Assembly (NCBI GenBank): GCA_963970005.1
Contig: CAXAMN010023695.1
Span: forward strand, 1,945,989-2,009,988
Direction of reading: 5' to 3'
DNA from: Durusdinium trenchii
Taxonomy: Eukaryota > Sar > Dinophyceae > Suessiales > Symbiodiniaceae
DNA: 64,000 bases
Position numbers and translations under genes: made by a program. Below, in pieces: positions 1 through 12,702 of the stretch (the first letter of the stretch is position 1; the number at the start of each line of letters is the position of its first letter). The notes under the pieces were generated by a model. That model searched no databases. It saw only the letters and a list, made by a program, of their open reading frames with translations, and had not been told where the DNA came from.

Positions 1-3000
1 TCTACTTGCCTTCGCTGGTTTTCAAGGGAGTATGGGGGGACTGGGGTACTGTTCAAGATCCAACCCCATCAGATTCGGCGCCTCGTCATCGTCCACCCAC
101 GAGCGGCTTCGGCCTCGTGCACGGCTCGTCATCGTCGTGCAAGGGATGGCACCGAACTCTTCAAAATGGCCCCCCCCCCCCAAAAGAAGATGGATTGGGT
201 GAGAAAGGGTAGGTGAAACATGTGTTGGGTCGTTTGGAACATGGAGTTTTCAATGTACGATATCATGCTCTTCCAGTCCAATCTCAGACACTTTGGTCAG
301 TCCCACCCCCACGTCGTGTCTGTTCCGGGCGAAGTCTCGATCCAAGGCAGAGGCCCAGGAGCTTTGGATGGCCTTCGGCTATCGCGCGGCGCCTTCGGCG
401 GATCCGCCGGGGGTTCGGCGAAGGAAACAGATGGAGGTTTGGGAGATTGAACATGGTGCAGTCACCCTGGTCATGTTTTGCCTAGATGTTTGCACCAAAC
501 TACCGAACAACCTTCCATTTCTTGGGATAAATCATACAGTTCTTCATTGAATAGTTCCACGCAACCGGATCACCATTTTTTGGGTTGTGCCAACCACCAG
601 ACCAGACGCATCCACCGGTCGACCAGACGAGACGTTCCGGCCTGGCGATCCCACCGGTGGCGTGGTGAGTGGCTCGACCTTCCGTTCCATGAAGCCGAGC
701 AGGGTGGAGTGGCTCATGGAGTGGCTCGTGGAGGGCTCTTTTGTTCGGTCTAAAAACCACCAACCTCCATGGAACGCCCAACCTAGAAACTCCATGGAAC
801 GCAGCCGAGTTCTACCGATTTCACAGGAGACAATTTAGTCGAGCAACACCACGCTGAATCAGGATCCTGCCAGTGACCCCATCTATGTCCCATGATTTCT
901 CAAGCTTCAGCCTCCGCGGTGTTCCCAATTCATGAGAGTGGCAGCGTCCTTCCATGGACTGCCCGAGGCACCGAACGCACATCGGGTTCCTGCTAGCTTG
1001 AGCTGCTCATGTCGACCCCCCGCAGTTCGATGGACCCGTCCGCGGGGCGATCGAAGCGTCGATCCGCCTTCGTCTCAACTTGGCCATTCCGACAGAGAGC
1101 AAGACAAGGATCGGCCACAAACGTCCTTGCAACATCATCAGCGCCCCAGGATCAGATCCAATCATCTCCACTCAGTTCTGAACATCGAAATATAATGAAA
1201 TATATCTATAGACAATTCACAGTTCAACCATGCGTCATGTCACAGTCATGTCCTTTTCGTTGCGACGGCCTTCCTCCCACCCATCGGGCCTTCCCACGCT
1301 GAGGCGGAATTGGCCTGCGGTCGTTCGGTGCAACCGATGCCCGGGGAGCCGGAAGGCCGGAGGGGAGAGGGAGCCGGGCACAGACCCCCAATCTCGGTGG
1401 ATCCCCGAGATAGGACATGGGGCGCCAGTGCCATCGAACCTCTGAAACCACTGTAATTCGGAACAGACTGTGGATTAATAGCTGAGCTCCTCCCTAAGGG
1501 GATAGAAAGCACATCAATCAGCAGGCTATATCAGATAGAGCTCAATTTCACCTTTGTTTTGATAGGAATCGTATAACCTATTTTGGGTGTTTGATGATCC
1601 AACATAGAGGCTCTATAGAGGTCACTCAGGTGTACTCGGGTTCTATACCTTAACGTGTGGCACCAGTGGTCCGATCAGACACCACCTTGCCGAAGCCGTG
1701 GCCGCAGCGTGGCCTTCCGGGAACAGCAGGATTGAAGAGCATTGATACGTTGAATGAAAGGTCGTCATGGTGCCCCGGCACGCTTTGGGCAACAAAGCTC
1801 GAAATCAGTTGTTAAAGTTAGTTGTTCTCCAGTGTGTTCTGTAGTGACATTTCATCACTATCGTGTGCCCCGAGTGCGAACTCCAATCCGAACTCGAACC
1901 GGGACCATTTTGAACCATTTTTCCACATCGTTCGCCACATGTGTTTGTTTCTTTCCTCCTGAGATGCTGCAAGGCGTGGAAGGTCGTGTTCCCAGGGTGC
2001 AGTGCAGCTTGCAGAGCACTTTGCGGTTTCTGCAGGTGCACGCCACAGTTTTTAGCAGCATTGCATCTTGTTGGAGGAAGTCCAAGAAACGGAAGAGCTG
2101 GCAAAATAAGAGCACAACAGCGTATTGTAATTATATATATATTAGATATAAACAGGTTTGTCTTTTGTTTATGTTCAGTCACTGTTGGAGCAAGAGATTC
2201 TTTTGCGAAGCGAAAAAATATCGGACCTCCATCACAAGCGCCTCAGTGCAACGGACTCCGAACCGAGGCCATGGCATCCGTCCAAGCTGGGCCTCACAGT
2301 GCGGTGCTGGTGCTGGTGAATCGCGTGTCGGGGAACCAAGAGAAGGGCCCGGCATCCGCCCGGCATCCGTCCGGAGAAGGATGGGAGTGAGAGATGTTGC
2401 GAAAGAATGGGAAACATACGAGGACGCCTTTGTTGGGAAGGAGAATTGACTAGTTCTCTCAGTTTGTGCTGCAACAATCTACAACTAATTCATTTTGATA
2501 TTTTTGACCGGCTCCATGCAATGCGTGTCCAAGACAATATATGTAGAATTGTGTGCTGTTTTGCGGTTTGAATTTGGAGCGTGGCCAATGTAACATGAAG
2601 TTTAGCCTGACCAGGAAATGACAGTGACAGAAAAAAATAAACAATTACATATGCCGTTCCTTGTTGACAAACGTTCAGCCAGCAGAGAGCACTCTTTGCT
2701 ACGTTTCTCCCCATACATGGCGATCAAACTTTGTCTTCACAGCCCAGACATCGAACATGAAGAGGACAAAGGGTAACCAGCCTCGACTAGACAGCAAGAG
2801 GACAAGCTTGATTCACCCATGTTCATAAGTCTTGACAACAGCCTTTTTGCCTGCATCATCCTGTCCGTTGTTGCCTTCCGTCCTTCACAAAGACATGGAA
2901 GCCTTCCTTGAAAAGCAGACAAGCACTGTGCTAGGCGTTCGATGTGGAGGGCCGGTCAATGACAAGAAGGTTTCAGTTCCCCTGCCCATCGTCATTTTCA

Positions 3001-3569
3001 TGTACAGTAAATGTACATGTACAGTGTGCATATATGAAACAATCTATCATATATATATATATTAATTATATATATACTTATATATGAATTAATTATATAT
3101 GTACCTAGCAAACCAAACGACCCTTTTAAAACAGGTGTTTGCGTGAACGTTTGCTTTTCTTTGAAACGACCACTTCCCTTCATGCACCATGCCACCACTA
3201 AGGTCAACCCCTTGCAGGATTCACTCCCCTCACCTCCCGTCCACAGGTTCAAAGCGCAGGCCATCATGGGCCACCACTGGCCATTAGTGCATACATACTA
3301 GATTAAGTATGGCACATAGTTTTTTGATGGAACCAAACATGGGAAGAACAGTGGGACCACGACCACTTCCCGACTCAGCACTTGCCCACTTTTATCGACA
3401 TCAGCATCACATGCTGCATTCATCGGGCGGTCCTCGGCTGTCTTGGCATGACTTGGCCACGTGCGCCCACTTGGAAAGGGGGTGGAGCACTGTCAACATG
3501 TGGGATCATTGAGATCAAACATGACCACATGCCAAGCATGGAGTTTTTTTTGGCTACAAACCTGCCACA
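1..3569. other. Mostly non-coding left flank
   Basis: No convincing complete gene is visible. Open frames are short or run through low-complexity DNA. Two GC-rich patches look exon-like (326-446, annotated separately, and about 620-750 on the + strand, which could encode a peptide with the motif SRVEWLMEWLVEG). AT-rich microsatellite DNA lies at about 3045-3105. A 231-codon open frame at 1754-2449 has the composition of translated non-coding DNA and I do not accept it. Confidence 0.5.
326..446 (+). CDS. Candidate internal exon, unknown protein
   Basis: This GC-rich patch has a continuous frame whose product is hydrophilic and protein-like (KAEAQELWMAFGYR followed by PPGVRRRKQMEVWEIE). The surrounding DNA is lower in GC and has no matching frame. 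A possible acceptor is the AAG near 325, and a GT lies shortly after the EIE residues. I do not recognise the family and cannot connect it to another exon. It could be a chance open frame. Confidence 0.35.
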
Positions 3570-6255
3570 ATGGCAGATCCATCTGAGCTTAGGAGTAGGT
3601 TTTCCTACATTGAGCCATGCCTGAGAAAATGGGAAGCCCCACGTTCACTACGAAAACGTGCAATCCAGGGGAGGTCTCTAATCGAGAGTGAGAAGGTTGG
3701 TCAAGTTGCTCCCTCACTTGCAAACATCAGCCTGAACTATGTGTTGCTGAAGGGCTTTACTAGCCACGTGGCTTCATCTGGGGTGATATGCACCAAGCTC
3801 CTTGACTTTCTCAAACCACCTCTGGTTGCATTCTATGAACTCATGGAGATGGACCCAACCAGTGACCGTGGGGTATCCATGATCCACGGTGTGGCAACCA
3901 CGATCAAAAAAATGTTGACGGCAATTCGAGCAAAGTGGCAGAGATGGGAAATGCCACGGGCTGCTCTCCTGGTACTGTTAGCTTTTTGTTTGTTTGATGA
4001 AGGGGTACTAGCGGGATCAAATTGTTTAAAGTATTGTTTTTCCAGCATGTCATGTGAACTTAGGACGCAAAGGTCAAAGACTTGGTCATGGATTTGTCAA
4101 GGGCCTCCTCAAAAGCTTTTGATGAAGCTTCACCTTGCTTAAGAAAGCCTTTCCAAGTGGTTTTCCCATACTTTCCCATGTTGTAGCAGTCTAGTCTTTG
4201 GTTTAAATGCAGCCTCCCGTTGTCTTGAAGGAAGGTCGGAGCCCTTACATATTTCGAGCTGATATGGTAGAGGATCTTGGCAGCGAGAGCGGTGATGAAG
4301 AAAGCCACTACACCATCCAACAAACCTTGTCCCGCAGCAACTCCGCTCTTGAGGAGGAGCAAACGCGATCTCTTAGTGAGCTCAGGGCCCTTGCTGACGC
4401 CATGGCGGAAATGGTGGAGGATTCGCAGGACCCCACAGTACTGGAGGATTCGCAGGAAGTGGAAGAGCTTCTGACGCCAACGGTGGAGGAGAAGGCTTTG
4501 GAGGATGAGGCGAAGAACCCATCCTCTGCCATCCCAAAGAGCGAAAAGACGAGTCATGACCTTGAGGACATTGAGATTGTGGGACGGGCAATGCGGCTCA
4601 ACTCTCGCTTTTACTTCGCCTTGTAAAAGAAAGAGCAGCTCAAGTTCAATCTGCGGTCCCACCTTTGACCTCCGGCTCAGCAAGTGACAGTCTGTCCAAG
4701 CCTGCGCACCGTCCCTTGGCAAATACTTTCTATGGCTTTTTTGTTTGGCCATGGACAGCTTTTTTTTGGTGGAGAAAGCCTTAGGAAGCTGGGTAAAGGC
4801 TATGGGGCCTGAAAGCATGTCAGGTGAGCGTGAGGTTCATGATGATCACGAGACACAGCTGATGGATGCCGGGTTAGCCTTGGAGGCTAGCCTGGGGAGA
4901 GAAGAAGCTGAGCGGAGGAAGGCGAGTCCAGCAGCGCCAGCAAACAATGAAGAGAAGGACAAGGGGAATCGGTTGTGTTTAGATATCATTTCATTAAATC
5001 CATGTATGCCACTATAAGCTGATTTTAGCATTGTCCCATGTTGTCCCTGATCGAGGAGCCACCAAAACCTCCACCACTGTGCACTGGGAGTGAGGAAGCG
5101 GACGTATTCTTGAGGGAGCAGCAGCTGGCCCTCTCACGGGCCAAAGCACGCAAGAGCCAGAAGAGTGATGAAGTGGATGAGGCTGAGGTTCCCAAGAAGA
5201 AGCATGGGAGGGCCAAGGCAAAAGCTAAGGCCCGTGGCAAGGTGTTGAAGAAGCCAAGTGGGAAAGCTGCCACGAAAAGTGCCAAGGCCAAGGCCAAAAG
5301 CAAGGCCAAAAGCAAGGGCAGGAAGAGGGTGGTTGAGGAAGAGGATGAGGAAGAAGAGCAGGAGGAGGAGGAGCCAGAAGAGGAGGATGCAGAAGAAGAG
5401 GAGGAGGAAGAAGAGCTGGGCAAGGAGGAGGATGAAGAAGAGCAGAAGAAGAAGAAGCCCAAAGAGAGCAAAAAAAACAAAGGAAAAAAGGATGATGGTG
5501 CCAAGCCCGATGGTGCGAAGAAGACTTTCGCCAAGAGGTACAAGTCCAGCTGCAATCCAGAGAAGTGGGATGCTGTTCGTGAAGCCTATGTGACTCACAT
5601 CAAGGCCAACGTGCAGCTTCAAGCTTTTTGTGAGGAGCTGCCCCGCTACCCACCACCAAAAATATACTCCCATGGGTGCAGGTGTTTTTGGTGGCTTGTG
5701 CATGGCCAGTGTTTTCCTCAAATGGTGAAACCCAACAAGTGTATAGTATATGCTTTATGTCGCGACGCTGCATGGAAGGAGCACTGGTGGCAGCTGTGCG
5801 TCCAGGAGTTGAAGGAACATGGTGGTGATCTCAAACGCATCAATCAAGCGTTGGCCAACAAGTTCTTGAAAGAGGAGAAGGTTCGATGCTTGTTCTTGCT
5901 TATAAAAAGATTCTTTCTTAGAGTCCTCCTGGAAGCACCGAGGTCACTAGTCTTTATGAAAACGATTCCCCTGTGTCTTTGAATGGTTATTGCAAATTTG
6001 TGACTTCCACTTTAGGAGCACCCAAATCCTTAACAAATTATCCCCGCGCATAACTTATGGATTCCGGCGCTCCCAAAATGGAAGCCCAAAACCCAGTGGA
6101 AACACTGCACGATTCGTCCGTTCAGCTTTGTTCTTAAAGGATCTATCGTTTCGATTTCTCTTTGGTGACAAGGATCTGTACTCACCGCAGCTGGCAAGAA
6201 GTACGTGGCCAGCATCAACAAACGCAAAGCCGCTGAAGCTGCTGATGCAGCCTGA
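3570..6255 (+). CDS. P1-A: multi-exon Lys/Ala-rich, acidic-tract protein with KTFAKR domain
   Basis: I do not know a function; this is the first gene of Unit A. The proposed start is the ATG of MADPSELRSR. Exon 1 is 3570-3971 (donor gtactg, phase 0). The next exon is 4213 to about 4578 (acceptor aaatgcag, phase 0). Further coding is likely within 4745-5017. The main exon is 5038-5880, and a terminal exon of about 6173-6255 ends in KRKAAEAADAA. Exon 1 contains a helical segment with PR after a KK...R..K pattern. The main exon has a Lys/Ala repeat tract like a histone tail, a long Glu run, then KTFAKRY with NPEKWDAVREAY downstream, and HWWQLC further on. The same domain order is found in P1-B on the opposite strand (KTWARR, KWDTLRAVF). 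Basic repeats plus a conserved globular motif suggest nucleic-acid binding, as an inference. Exon joins in the middle and at the last intron are not phase-proven. Confidence 0.6.
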
Positions 6256-7260
6256 GCTCGGATTTTTGGTTTTGGAAGCGGATTGATTGCAGCCACTCAG
6301 CTGGCTGGTTGAAATATACCATGGGTTTGGGGATAGTGACCATCGACCATAGAGGGTTGGGGCCATGGCAATGTGCTTAGCCAAGTTCCCTGTGGCATTA
6401 ACTCCTCCAAACAAAACAAACCATGTCAAGCATGCATATTAAACCATGTCTAAAACAAGTTAGTGAAATACTTGCTCTAATACATGTAAGATTGGAGGAA
6501 GGCACAGCTCTGGAACCCTGCGGTTGATGTCGCAACTTCACCTGCTTCGCAAGTAGCATGAGAAAAAGGAGCGTGGTCTGGTCAAGAACCAAACCCTCCA
6601 ATAAGGGGTAAGAGGCCACAAAGGGCAGGCCTCTCAACATGCCTTAAATTAGCTCCCCTACAATTCCCTCCGTGTTCACTGGATTTCATTCATTGCCATG
6701 CCCTCGATGGTCCAGGTACTTCTGATGGCTGGCGTCCTTTCCACCCTGGGATTTCATCCTGGTGAATCACCACCTCGACTTCAGAGACGAGAAGGTTCGA
6801 ACCGCCTGCCCTCCATCATGCATGCAGGCAACTTGATGGAGTTTTGATGAGCTTTGACTGGACACATGCTGTTTCAACCTCGCAGCTTTTGAGTGGAAAG
6901 TCGCAGCTCATTTGTTATAGGCGGGTTCCCGGAATCGTACCATGGCCCGCCCAAACTTTGCTAAAGTTGGGCTATCCTTGTTCAAGCTCGGTGCTCCCAA
7001 GGCACTGGGGAACTTAACATGGGTCCGGTGTGCGTCGTTCTTTCTATCTAGTCTTGACCGATTCCCATTGCCCTTGCCTGCAGATCTTTGTCTTGATTAT
7101 ATGCCTTTTGATATGGAACGAAGACATTGAGCTCAATCAGGCAGGGCCGATAATTTGTTTAAGCTTCAGTCCCTGTTGACATGTACCATATGTCACCCAT
7201 GCCATCATGTTACAAAACAACAAATATAAAAAAAAACAAAATAGTTGAAATACTATGCAG
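6256..7260. other. Intergenic region between P1-A and P2-A
   Basis: I see no supported exon in this kilobase. It contains short, unconvincing frames on both strands and an A-rich tract just before the first acceptor of the next gene (AAATAAAA-type sequence near 7225-7245, then tactatgcag). Regulatory elements, if present, are not recognisable by eye. Confidence 0.4.
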
Positions 7261-8486
7261 GGCTATTGCTTCATCGAGCACTATGCTGGGTCAGCCACAA
7301 TGACTAGTGGCAAGAGGTGGGCCCGAGCGCAAGATTGGATGTGGAATACCACCGTGGCATGGATATCCTCACTTCGGGTGGCTTTTCGTGTCTCAAAAGC
7401 ACACAAGTACTCAAGTATACTGCTTGGGTTATATACAGTAACATAGATTGAAGCTCTGCATGTGAACGTGTACGCACGACTTTTTTCTGACCTGTGCACA
7501 GCATGCTTCCGGGTTAAGGACTCATTTGGTTTCTGTGCTTCGTGGAGATGCGTCTGGGTTCATCAATTGGATGGGTATAAAGTGTAGCACATGGGTGTCC
7601 ATCTCAAGACCGACCACATTGAGGAGTTTCTTTGCACCACTGGGAAACCAATCTTTGAAATGTGTCGAAGATGGAAATTTGATGACGGCTCGGTCTTGCC
7701 TAGTTTGCTACCTAGTTCTGGCCCTTTCTGGTTTCTTTGTCGTCGAACAACCTGCAAGCTCTCTGATGTTCCGCCACCCGCGACTACAAGAGCTGTGCCG
7801 ACGGGCCAGGGTGGGGTTCTCAACTGTTTGGTGAAGTTTTTTGAGAGTTCAGTCAGCTAGCATGGAAACCAACTTGAACTTGGCTCAGCCTTTTCATGAT
7901 AGGTCTTCAAGAGCTCTTTTTGGATGCTGTTCTTCGGATCGAAGTCTCCGAAACGCACAACTTTGTGGAGCAATTCGCCCCATATTGGGAAATTCTGGTT
8001 GGGGAAGCTCACCAAGAAGATCCGCATGGAGCACAAGAAGAAGAACCCAGGTTTTCAAACGACTGTACAGTACACGGACTCGGAGGGTCGCAAAAGGTTC
8101 CATGGGTCGAAGCAGCTTCGGTCTACTCAGAGACTAGCCTGCCTTTAGCTTTGGAATGCATTGAGAATACCTTTCATAGCAGCAGCGGTCTGGGGGATGA
8201 ACATAACCATGCAAGGGGCCTTGCCTTTTTGAGGAGTTATACTCGGTCCTTTGCCCTCAAAATGGTGGAAGTGGGGCATGCCATGATGAGTGACTGGACC
8301 CCTGCACCGGCCCTGCCCGACACTGAAGCCGAGAAGCAATTTGCTGATGCATGGAAGGCACATACAGATTGTAGTGAGGATGCTTGGGAAGATGCCAGGC
8401 TGCGAAGTGTAGCTCGATACCTTTTGGGCGCGAAAGGGCTACGGGTCCCACAAAGATGGGAATGGATCATCCCAAAGCAATTGTAA
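7261..8486 (+). pseudogene. P2-A: methyltransferase-like gene, frameshifted
   Basis: Three exons are visible. 7261-7387 follows acceptor atgcag and starts GYCFIEHYAGSAT, a motif-I-like FxExxAG segment. 7519-7810 follows acceptor ttaag and contains GIKCSTWVSISR, then GNLMTARSCL, then FFVVEQPASSLMFRHPR. It ends with donor gtgggg at phase 0. 7903-8486 follows acceptor atag, reads VFKSSFWMLFFGSKSPKRT, and ends WIIPKQL. The order (SAM-binding-like motif, CST loop, EQP) matches the C5-methyltransferase-like family seen in P2-B. Two frame breaks are needed: one around 7318-7325 inside exon 1 and one at about 8126-8130, where an AGAG duplication follows the STQ residues. The copy is therefore probably degenerate, unless these are assembly errors. 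The C-terminal ~100 residues after the second break have no counterpart I recognise. Confidence 0.6.
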
Positions 8487-8689
8487 ATGCATGCATCATC
8501 ATGTGTACAGCCATGCATGCATGTGATCATAATCACGTGCAATCTTCAAAGGTGCATGAGGCAGTAGGTCGACCGTCCTGCCACCAAAAAGGTTGAATTT
8601 CAGTATGGCGTGTGTGATCCCCTTTTGTGGCCACTTGAGAACGTTTTTTGAACCAACATGCATGACATGCTCTCCATTACCAAGCTTGG

Positions 8690-9000
8690 CCATTTTGATC
8701 GATTTCGAGTTCGAGTGTCCCAAGGCGCGACGTTCGATGTCGAAACAGTTTTCAATGTACTCTTTCGAAAGCCTAGCTGGACTGAATTGAGTTGATTCGA
8801 GTTCATTCGAGTTGATTCGAATTTTTTTGGTCGTTTTGAAACATCCACTTTTTCCCGCGCAACTTGCACTTTTACCTGCGCAACCTCCACTTTCTCTCAA
8901 GCAAACGTCGACTTTTTTTCGACCCAATTTCGATCAATTTTGATCAATCTGGTCGTGCTCGAACTTGTTTGAATATGCTCTTTCGATGTGGTTCATGGTT
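8690..9000. repeat. TTCGA-rich degenerate repeat between P2-A and P3-A
   Basis: The sequence is a patchwork of TTCGA/TCGAA pentamers, with tandem near-copies of a unit ending GTTGATTCGA around 8790-8820 and of a unit containing CGCGCAACTTGCACTTT around 8855-8900. An open frame on the - strand (8499-8927) is created by this repeat and shows the periodic peptide it encodes. I treat it as non-coding. Confidence 0.5.
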
Positions 9001-9098
9001 TTCAATGTTGTAAGTTTCAAAACAGACTGACTCTTGCTGCCACAGCCACTTTTTCGAGGTAGGCTTCGAAACGGACTATCACCCATGTTGCAGGATCA

Positions 9099-12000
9099 AT
9101 GGCATCACCGCCTCAGCCAGTGCTCCGGAACGCTTGGAGCGCCAGCACGCTCTTGTCGGGGATTCAGTGTATGAGCGGTGATTGCATCCAATCCATCAAA
9201 GAGGAACTCCCTGACGACCCGGCAGAGCTTCAGAAATTGTGTGAGGTGACATGGATGAATATATATATATATATATATATCCCTTTCAATATGTCATGCA
9301 TGCATGCATATACCGTATTATAAGGCTGAACCATCATCCATGCAGGTGCTGACCGAGATGAGAGCTGCTGCGCTTGAGAAAGCCCCACAACCGTTGGACA
9401 GGTGCAACTCAATAGCCACCACTGTTCCCTATGCTGCATGTGCCTATGCAGTAACAGGAACACCCAAGGCTAGGCCTTCAAAAAGAGTCGAACTGAATTT
9501 CATATGCCTTTCTACGTTAGATCACCATGCATGGTACAACCATGTTGGTATTTTTTGCAGGCTGCTACACCTTCTCGTTCACCTGAACTGGAATTGGCTG
9601 GTGCTGGAAAGACTCTTCCTACTGCCAAGAAAGCTGTGCCACCAACAAGGTCCCAAGTTGCAGCAGTTGCCCGACCTAGTGTTGTGGCAGCAATTCCCAA
9701 AGCTACTATCCCGCCAGAGGAAAGCCCTAGCAAGAAGAGAAGTATGTTTCTAGAGAACACGCAAGCCAAAATGCAGCGCTTGCTGGCACCCTCCCCAAAG
9801 GCCAAGAGCCCTGCTCCGCCTCCCAGTCTGACTGTCCCAGTTGCACGAAGTTTGACCATGGAGATGGACTAAGTCAGCGATGGGAAGCCAAGCCCGCATC
9901 CTGAGTCCAGCTTGACTTTTGCAGGGCATCAAATGGCTCCCAACAGGCCCTTGGTTGCTTTCACCCCAGTACCTTCACAAGCGGTGACCCCGGTACCATC
10001 AGAAGCAGCGGTGGAGTGTGAGCAGGATCGACCTTTCAAGTATCAATCCCAAAGCTGACACATGGAAAACACGGAAATTAACATATAAAACGCATGCAAC
10101 GTATATCCTTTCTCGATCTCCAGGACCGCAGAATGCAACAGTTGATTGACCTTGTTGCCAAGCAGCAAGCGCAGATCGCTGCTCTCGAGAAGCTCAAGGC
10201 ATCGGCACCGGACAAGCCTCAGGAAACGGCGCCGGACAAGCGTCAGGAAACGGCTGGGATGCCCCTGAACCAGGCGTTTTGATTGCAAGTTGTGCCACAA
10301 GTAGTGCATGGCATTCCTGAAATATGAGCTACTGTCTAGTCCACAAAATGATCCAAATAGAGCGTTCAATCTATATGATATTAATTGTTTTGCATCTTCA
10401 AACTCGATTGGATCATGCGGCTAATTGTAACTTAGGTTTCAGGGCATGAGTCAAGCGGGAATGCGGGTGCTGCTGAGATTCCAAAGCATCAGCAGGGGTT
10501 GCCAGCAGAACAAGCCGATGTCCATCAGCCTCACCAGGAGGAAGCTGAGGAGGAGCTACCGGCTGTGTTGCATATTGCAACCTTCACAAAAGCTGATAAA
10601 GAAAGGGTCAAGAGGATTGTATGTCCGAAACCAACCACTGGCAACCTTGCAGTTCCCCGAGACATTTTTGAACTTTGGCAAACTGAGAAGGGCAAGGAGA
10701 AACTCTTACTCCAATGGTGCAAGTCTGGTGGTGTCAAGGCAGGGTTTTCTTTTGTTACCCGATGGCAGCCATCCATACCTTTACGCATCCTGTACCGTTC
10801 CTTTGTTTCATCGTACCCAGGCAGTCTTCATGCAACGTGTAGAGATCCTTTCCACAACAACGAGATCTAAGAAGATCGAAGTCACGGGTGGATTCTACTC
10901 TGAAGAGGATATGAAATCAGAGTTGGGATACTCCCAGACCCATGGCAGCATTTCTATAGGTTTCGAAATGTGAGCTACTGCAGCTACAAAACATGGTTTT
11001 CTAAAAATGGGGTTTGTGTCAATCAGCCAGCCTGGTGGAAATGGTTTGGGGATCCATGCATGTGACTGTGGCGGCGTGTTTCAATCTGATCCATTCAAGG
11101 GACCGCATCGACAAGATCAAGAAGTGGGCAACGGCCAAGAAGCTGGTAAGGTCAGTCATGCGTGTTTCATGCCTATAATGTATATGCAACTTTTGTTTTG
11201 CAACATTATCTGCTCTCTGCTTCACATTCACTTGGCCAGGCTTTGCGAGTACGACGACAGTGTGATCGAGTATTGGGTGAACATTCGCACCAGTGGCACA
11301 CTTTCCAGGGAGGACCTTCAACGACTGAGTGTCTCCCAATCCCATGAAGGTGAGGCAGAGCTTCATGAGGATGGTCTCCCTTTTCCTGTGTGTTTGGAAG
11401 AGGGTGGGTTCCCTGACCTTGGCAAATCATCGAATGTGGATACTGAAGGGGACAGCTCAATGCAGGTACCTAAGTTGCATGTAGAGAGAGAGAGAGAAAG
11501 GGAGTGAAGCTTTAACCCAATAACCATGACCGGGGTATTTTCTGGTTCAGCTTACTTGTGTGACCTAGGTGAAGTCGAAGATTTCAACGTATCTCAAGAA
11601 TGCTTTGAGAAGCAAAGCATCACTATGCAGTATCACCGACAAAATCAGTGACCTTGCCATGGCAGACTCTTCATGCAAGGAGTTTCCCAATTGCAAAGCT
11701 ATGCATGTGTGCAATGTCTATATAAATTTGTGTTGTTTCTATTGCCTCAATTCAAATCGCAAACCCGAGGTGCAACAATCGACTTCTCAAGCTCATCTCC
11801 GACATGGATCGATGCTATGAAACTCTTTCAGATCTCCAAGCAGAGGGTGACACCACTGGATATTCCGATGAGACCTTTGACCCTGTCATGAGGTTTGTTG
11901 GCCATATGCATGCATTGCTAGACTCTTTGTAAGCAAGTTCCAAGGGGCACCCATCACTAAGGATCAATTCGAAATCTGAGGCTGTATTCCAAGAACTTAC

Positions 12001-12272
12001 CAAAACGAAGCTTGGCCATGCCCACACTTAAGTTTGAGCATTCATTTACCCGGTTTTCCCAAACTTAGTTCAAAACCCTGTGCATCCGAACGAGGATGTC
12101 CAAAGCAACGAGTGCACAATCTGCAGCCCAGTCAGAGGCCAAGAAACGTTGGAGCATACATATATATAGTGATCCATCCATGGAGTCTCTCCAAAAGACT
12201 GCACCGCCTCAGCGTCTGAGGCACTTCGTGTCAAAGGCCAAAAAGGCCAAGTCAAAGGCCAAGACGGAGTAA
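9099..12272 (+). CDS. P3-A: multi-exon basic/coiled-coil protein with GFYSEEDM motif
   Basis: The proposed start is MASPPQPVLR at 9099, directly after an acceptor-like ttgcag. A first exon runs to about 9246 (donor gtgaca) and is followed by an intron containing a TA microsatellite. Later exons are near 9347-9450, 9561-9872, 9924-10037, 10129-10273, 10444-10735, 10823-10950 and 11020-11150. A further exon starts at 11241 (LCEYDDSVIEYWVNI), then C-terminal pieces lie at 11568-11670 and 11770-11890, and a last exon ends at 12270-12272 with a Lys/Ala-rich tail. The diagnostic match to P3-B is a segment with KADKERVKRIVC and a short GNLAVP motif, followed after a conserved intron by TTTRSKK and GGFYSEEDMKSELGYS. 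Function is unknown. The Pro/Ala/Lys-rich and coiled-coil character suggests a nucleic-acid or scaffold role. Several exon joins are tentative because donors are GC or unclear. Confidence 0.5.
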
Positions 12273-12702
12273 ATCTTGCACCATGCAATAGCTTCATGGG
12301 TGCTACTTTGGGGGTTGCAGCCTGGGAGAGACAAGGGTCCTTGGAACCTGTGGCTGCTTAACCATTGACCGATCGAGTGGGGAAAACGAATCAATTGGGC
12401 ATGCGAGCGGGGAGTCCTCTGAAACCTGTGCTGAGTCATCGAACGCATGTCAGGGTGAATGGAGTTCTGCATGTGCATGTGGATGCTGCATGTGCACAAC
12501 AGGCATGCATCTATATAACTTAGTTTGCGGTCCCTCCGCAGGTAATGTGCAGCTCAGTCGTACTGTCCACCACATTGCTAAGATGTACGCCAAAGGCGTG
12601 GCTTGATAGCAAGACTTTGAGGATTGAACTTTGTTTTCAAAACCGACCGATCGATGATCGCAACTGGTTGATCATATTGCCAGTTAGTGCGGTTAGTGAC
12701 TG
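12273..12702. other. Spacer between P3-A and P5-A
   Basis: No coding signal is seen here. In Unit B the equivalent interval carries a GIY-YIG-like gene; nothing similar is recognisable in this 430-bp spacer on either strand. It contains several TGCATG-rich stretches (about 12460-12515). Confidence 0.5.

Noticed and set aside
1754..2449. 231-codon + strand open frame
   Set aside because: Composition is irregular, it crosses TATATA sequence, and no domain or splice logic supports it.
4060..4818. 252-codon - strand frame opposite P1-A
   Set aside because: It is the antisense shadow of the acidic coding exon of P1-A, whose sense frame matches the P1-B arrangement.
5025..5721. Serine- and leucine-rich - strand frames
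   Set aside because: Produced by the antisense reading of the Lys/Ala and Glu tracts of P1-A.
8499..8927. 142-codon - strand frame
   Set aside because: It is the translation of a degenerate TTCGA-rich repeat; the periodic peptide follows the DNA repeat, not a protein family.
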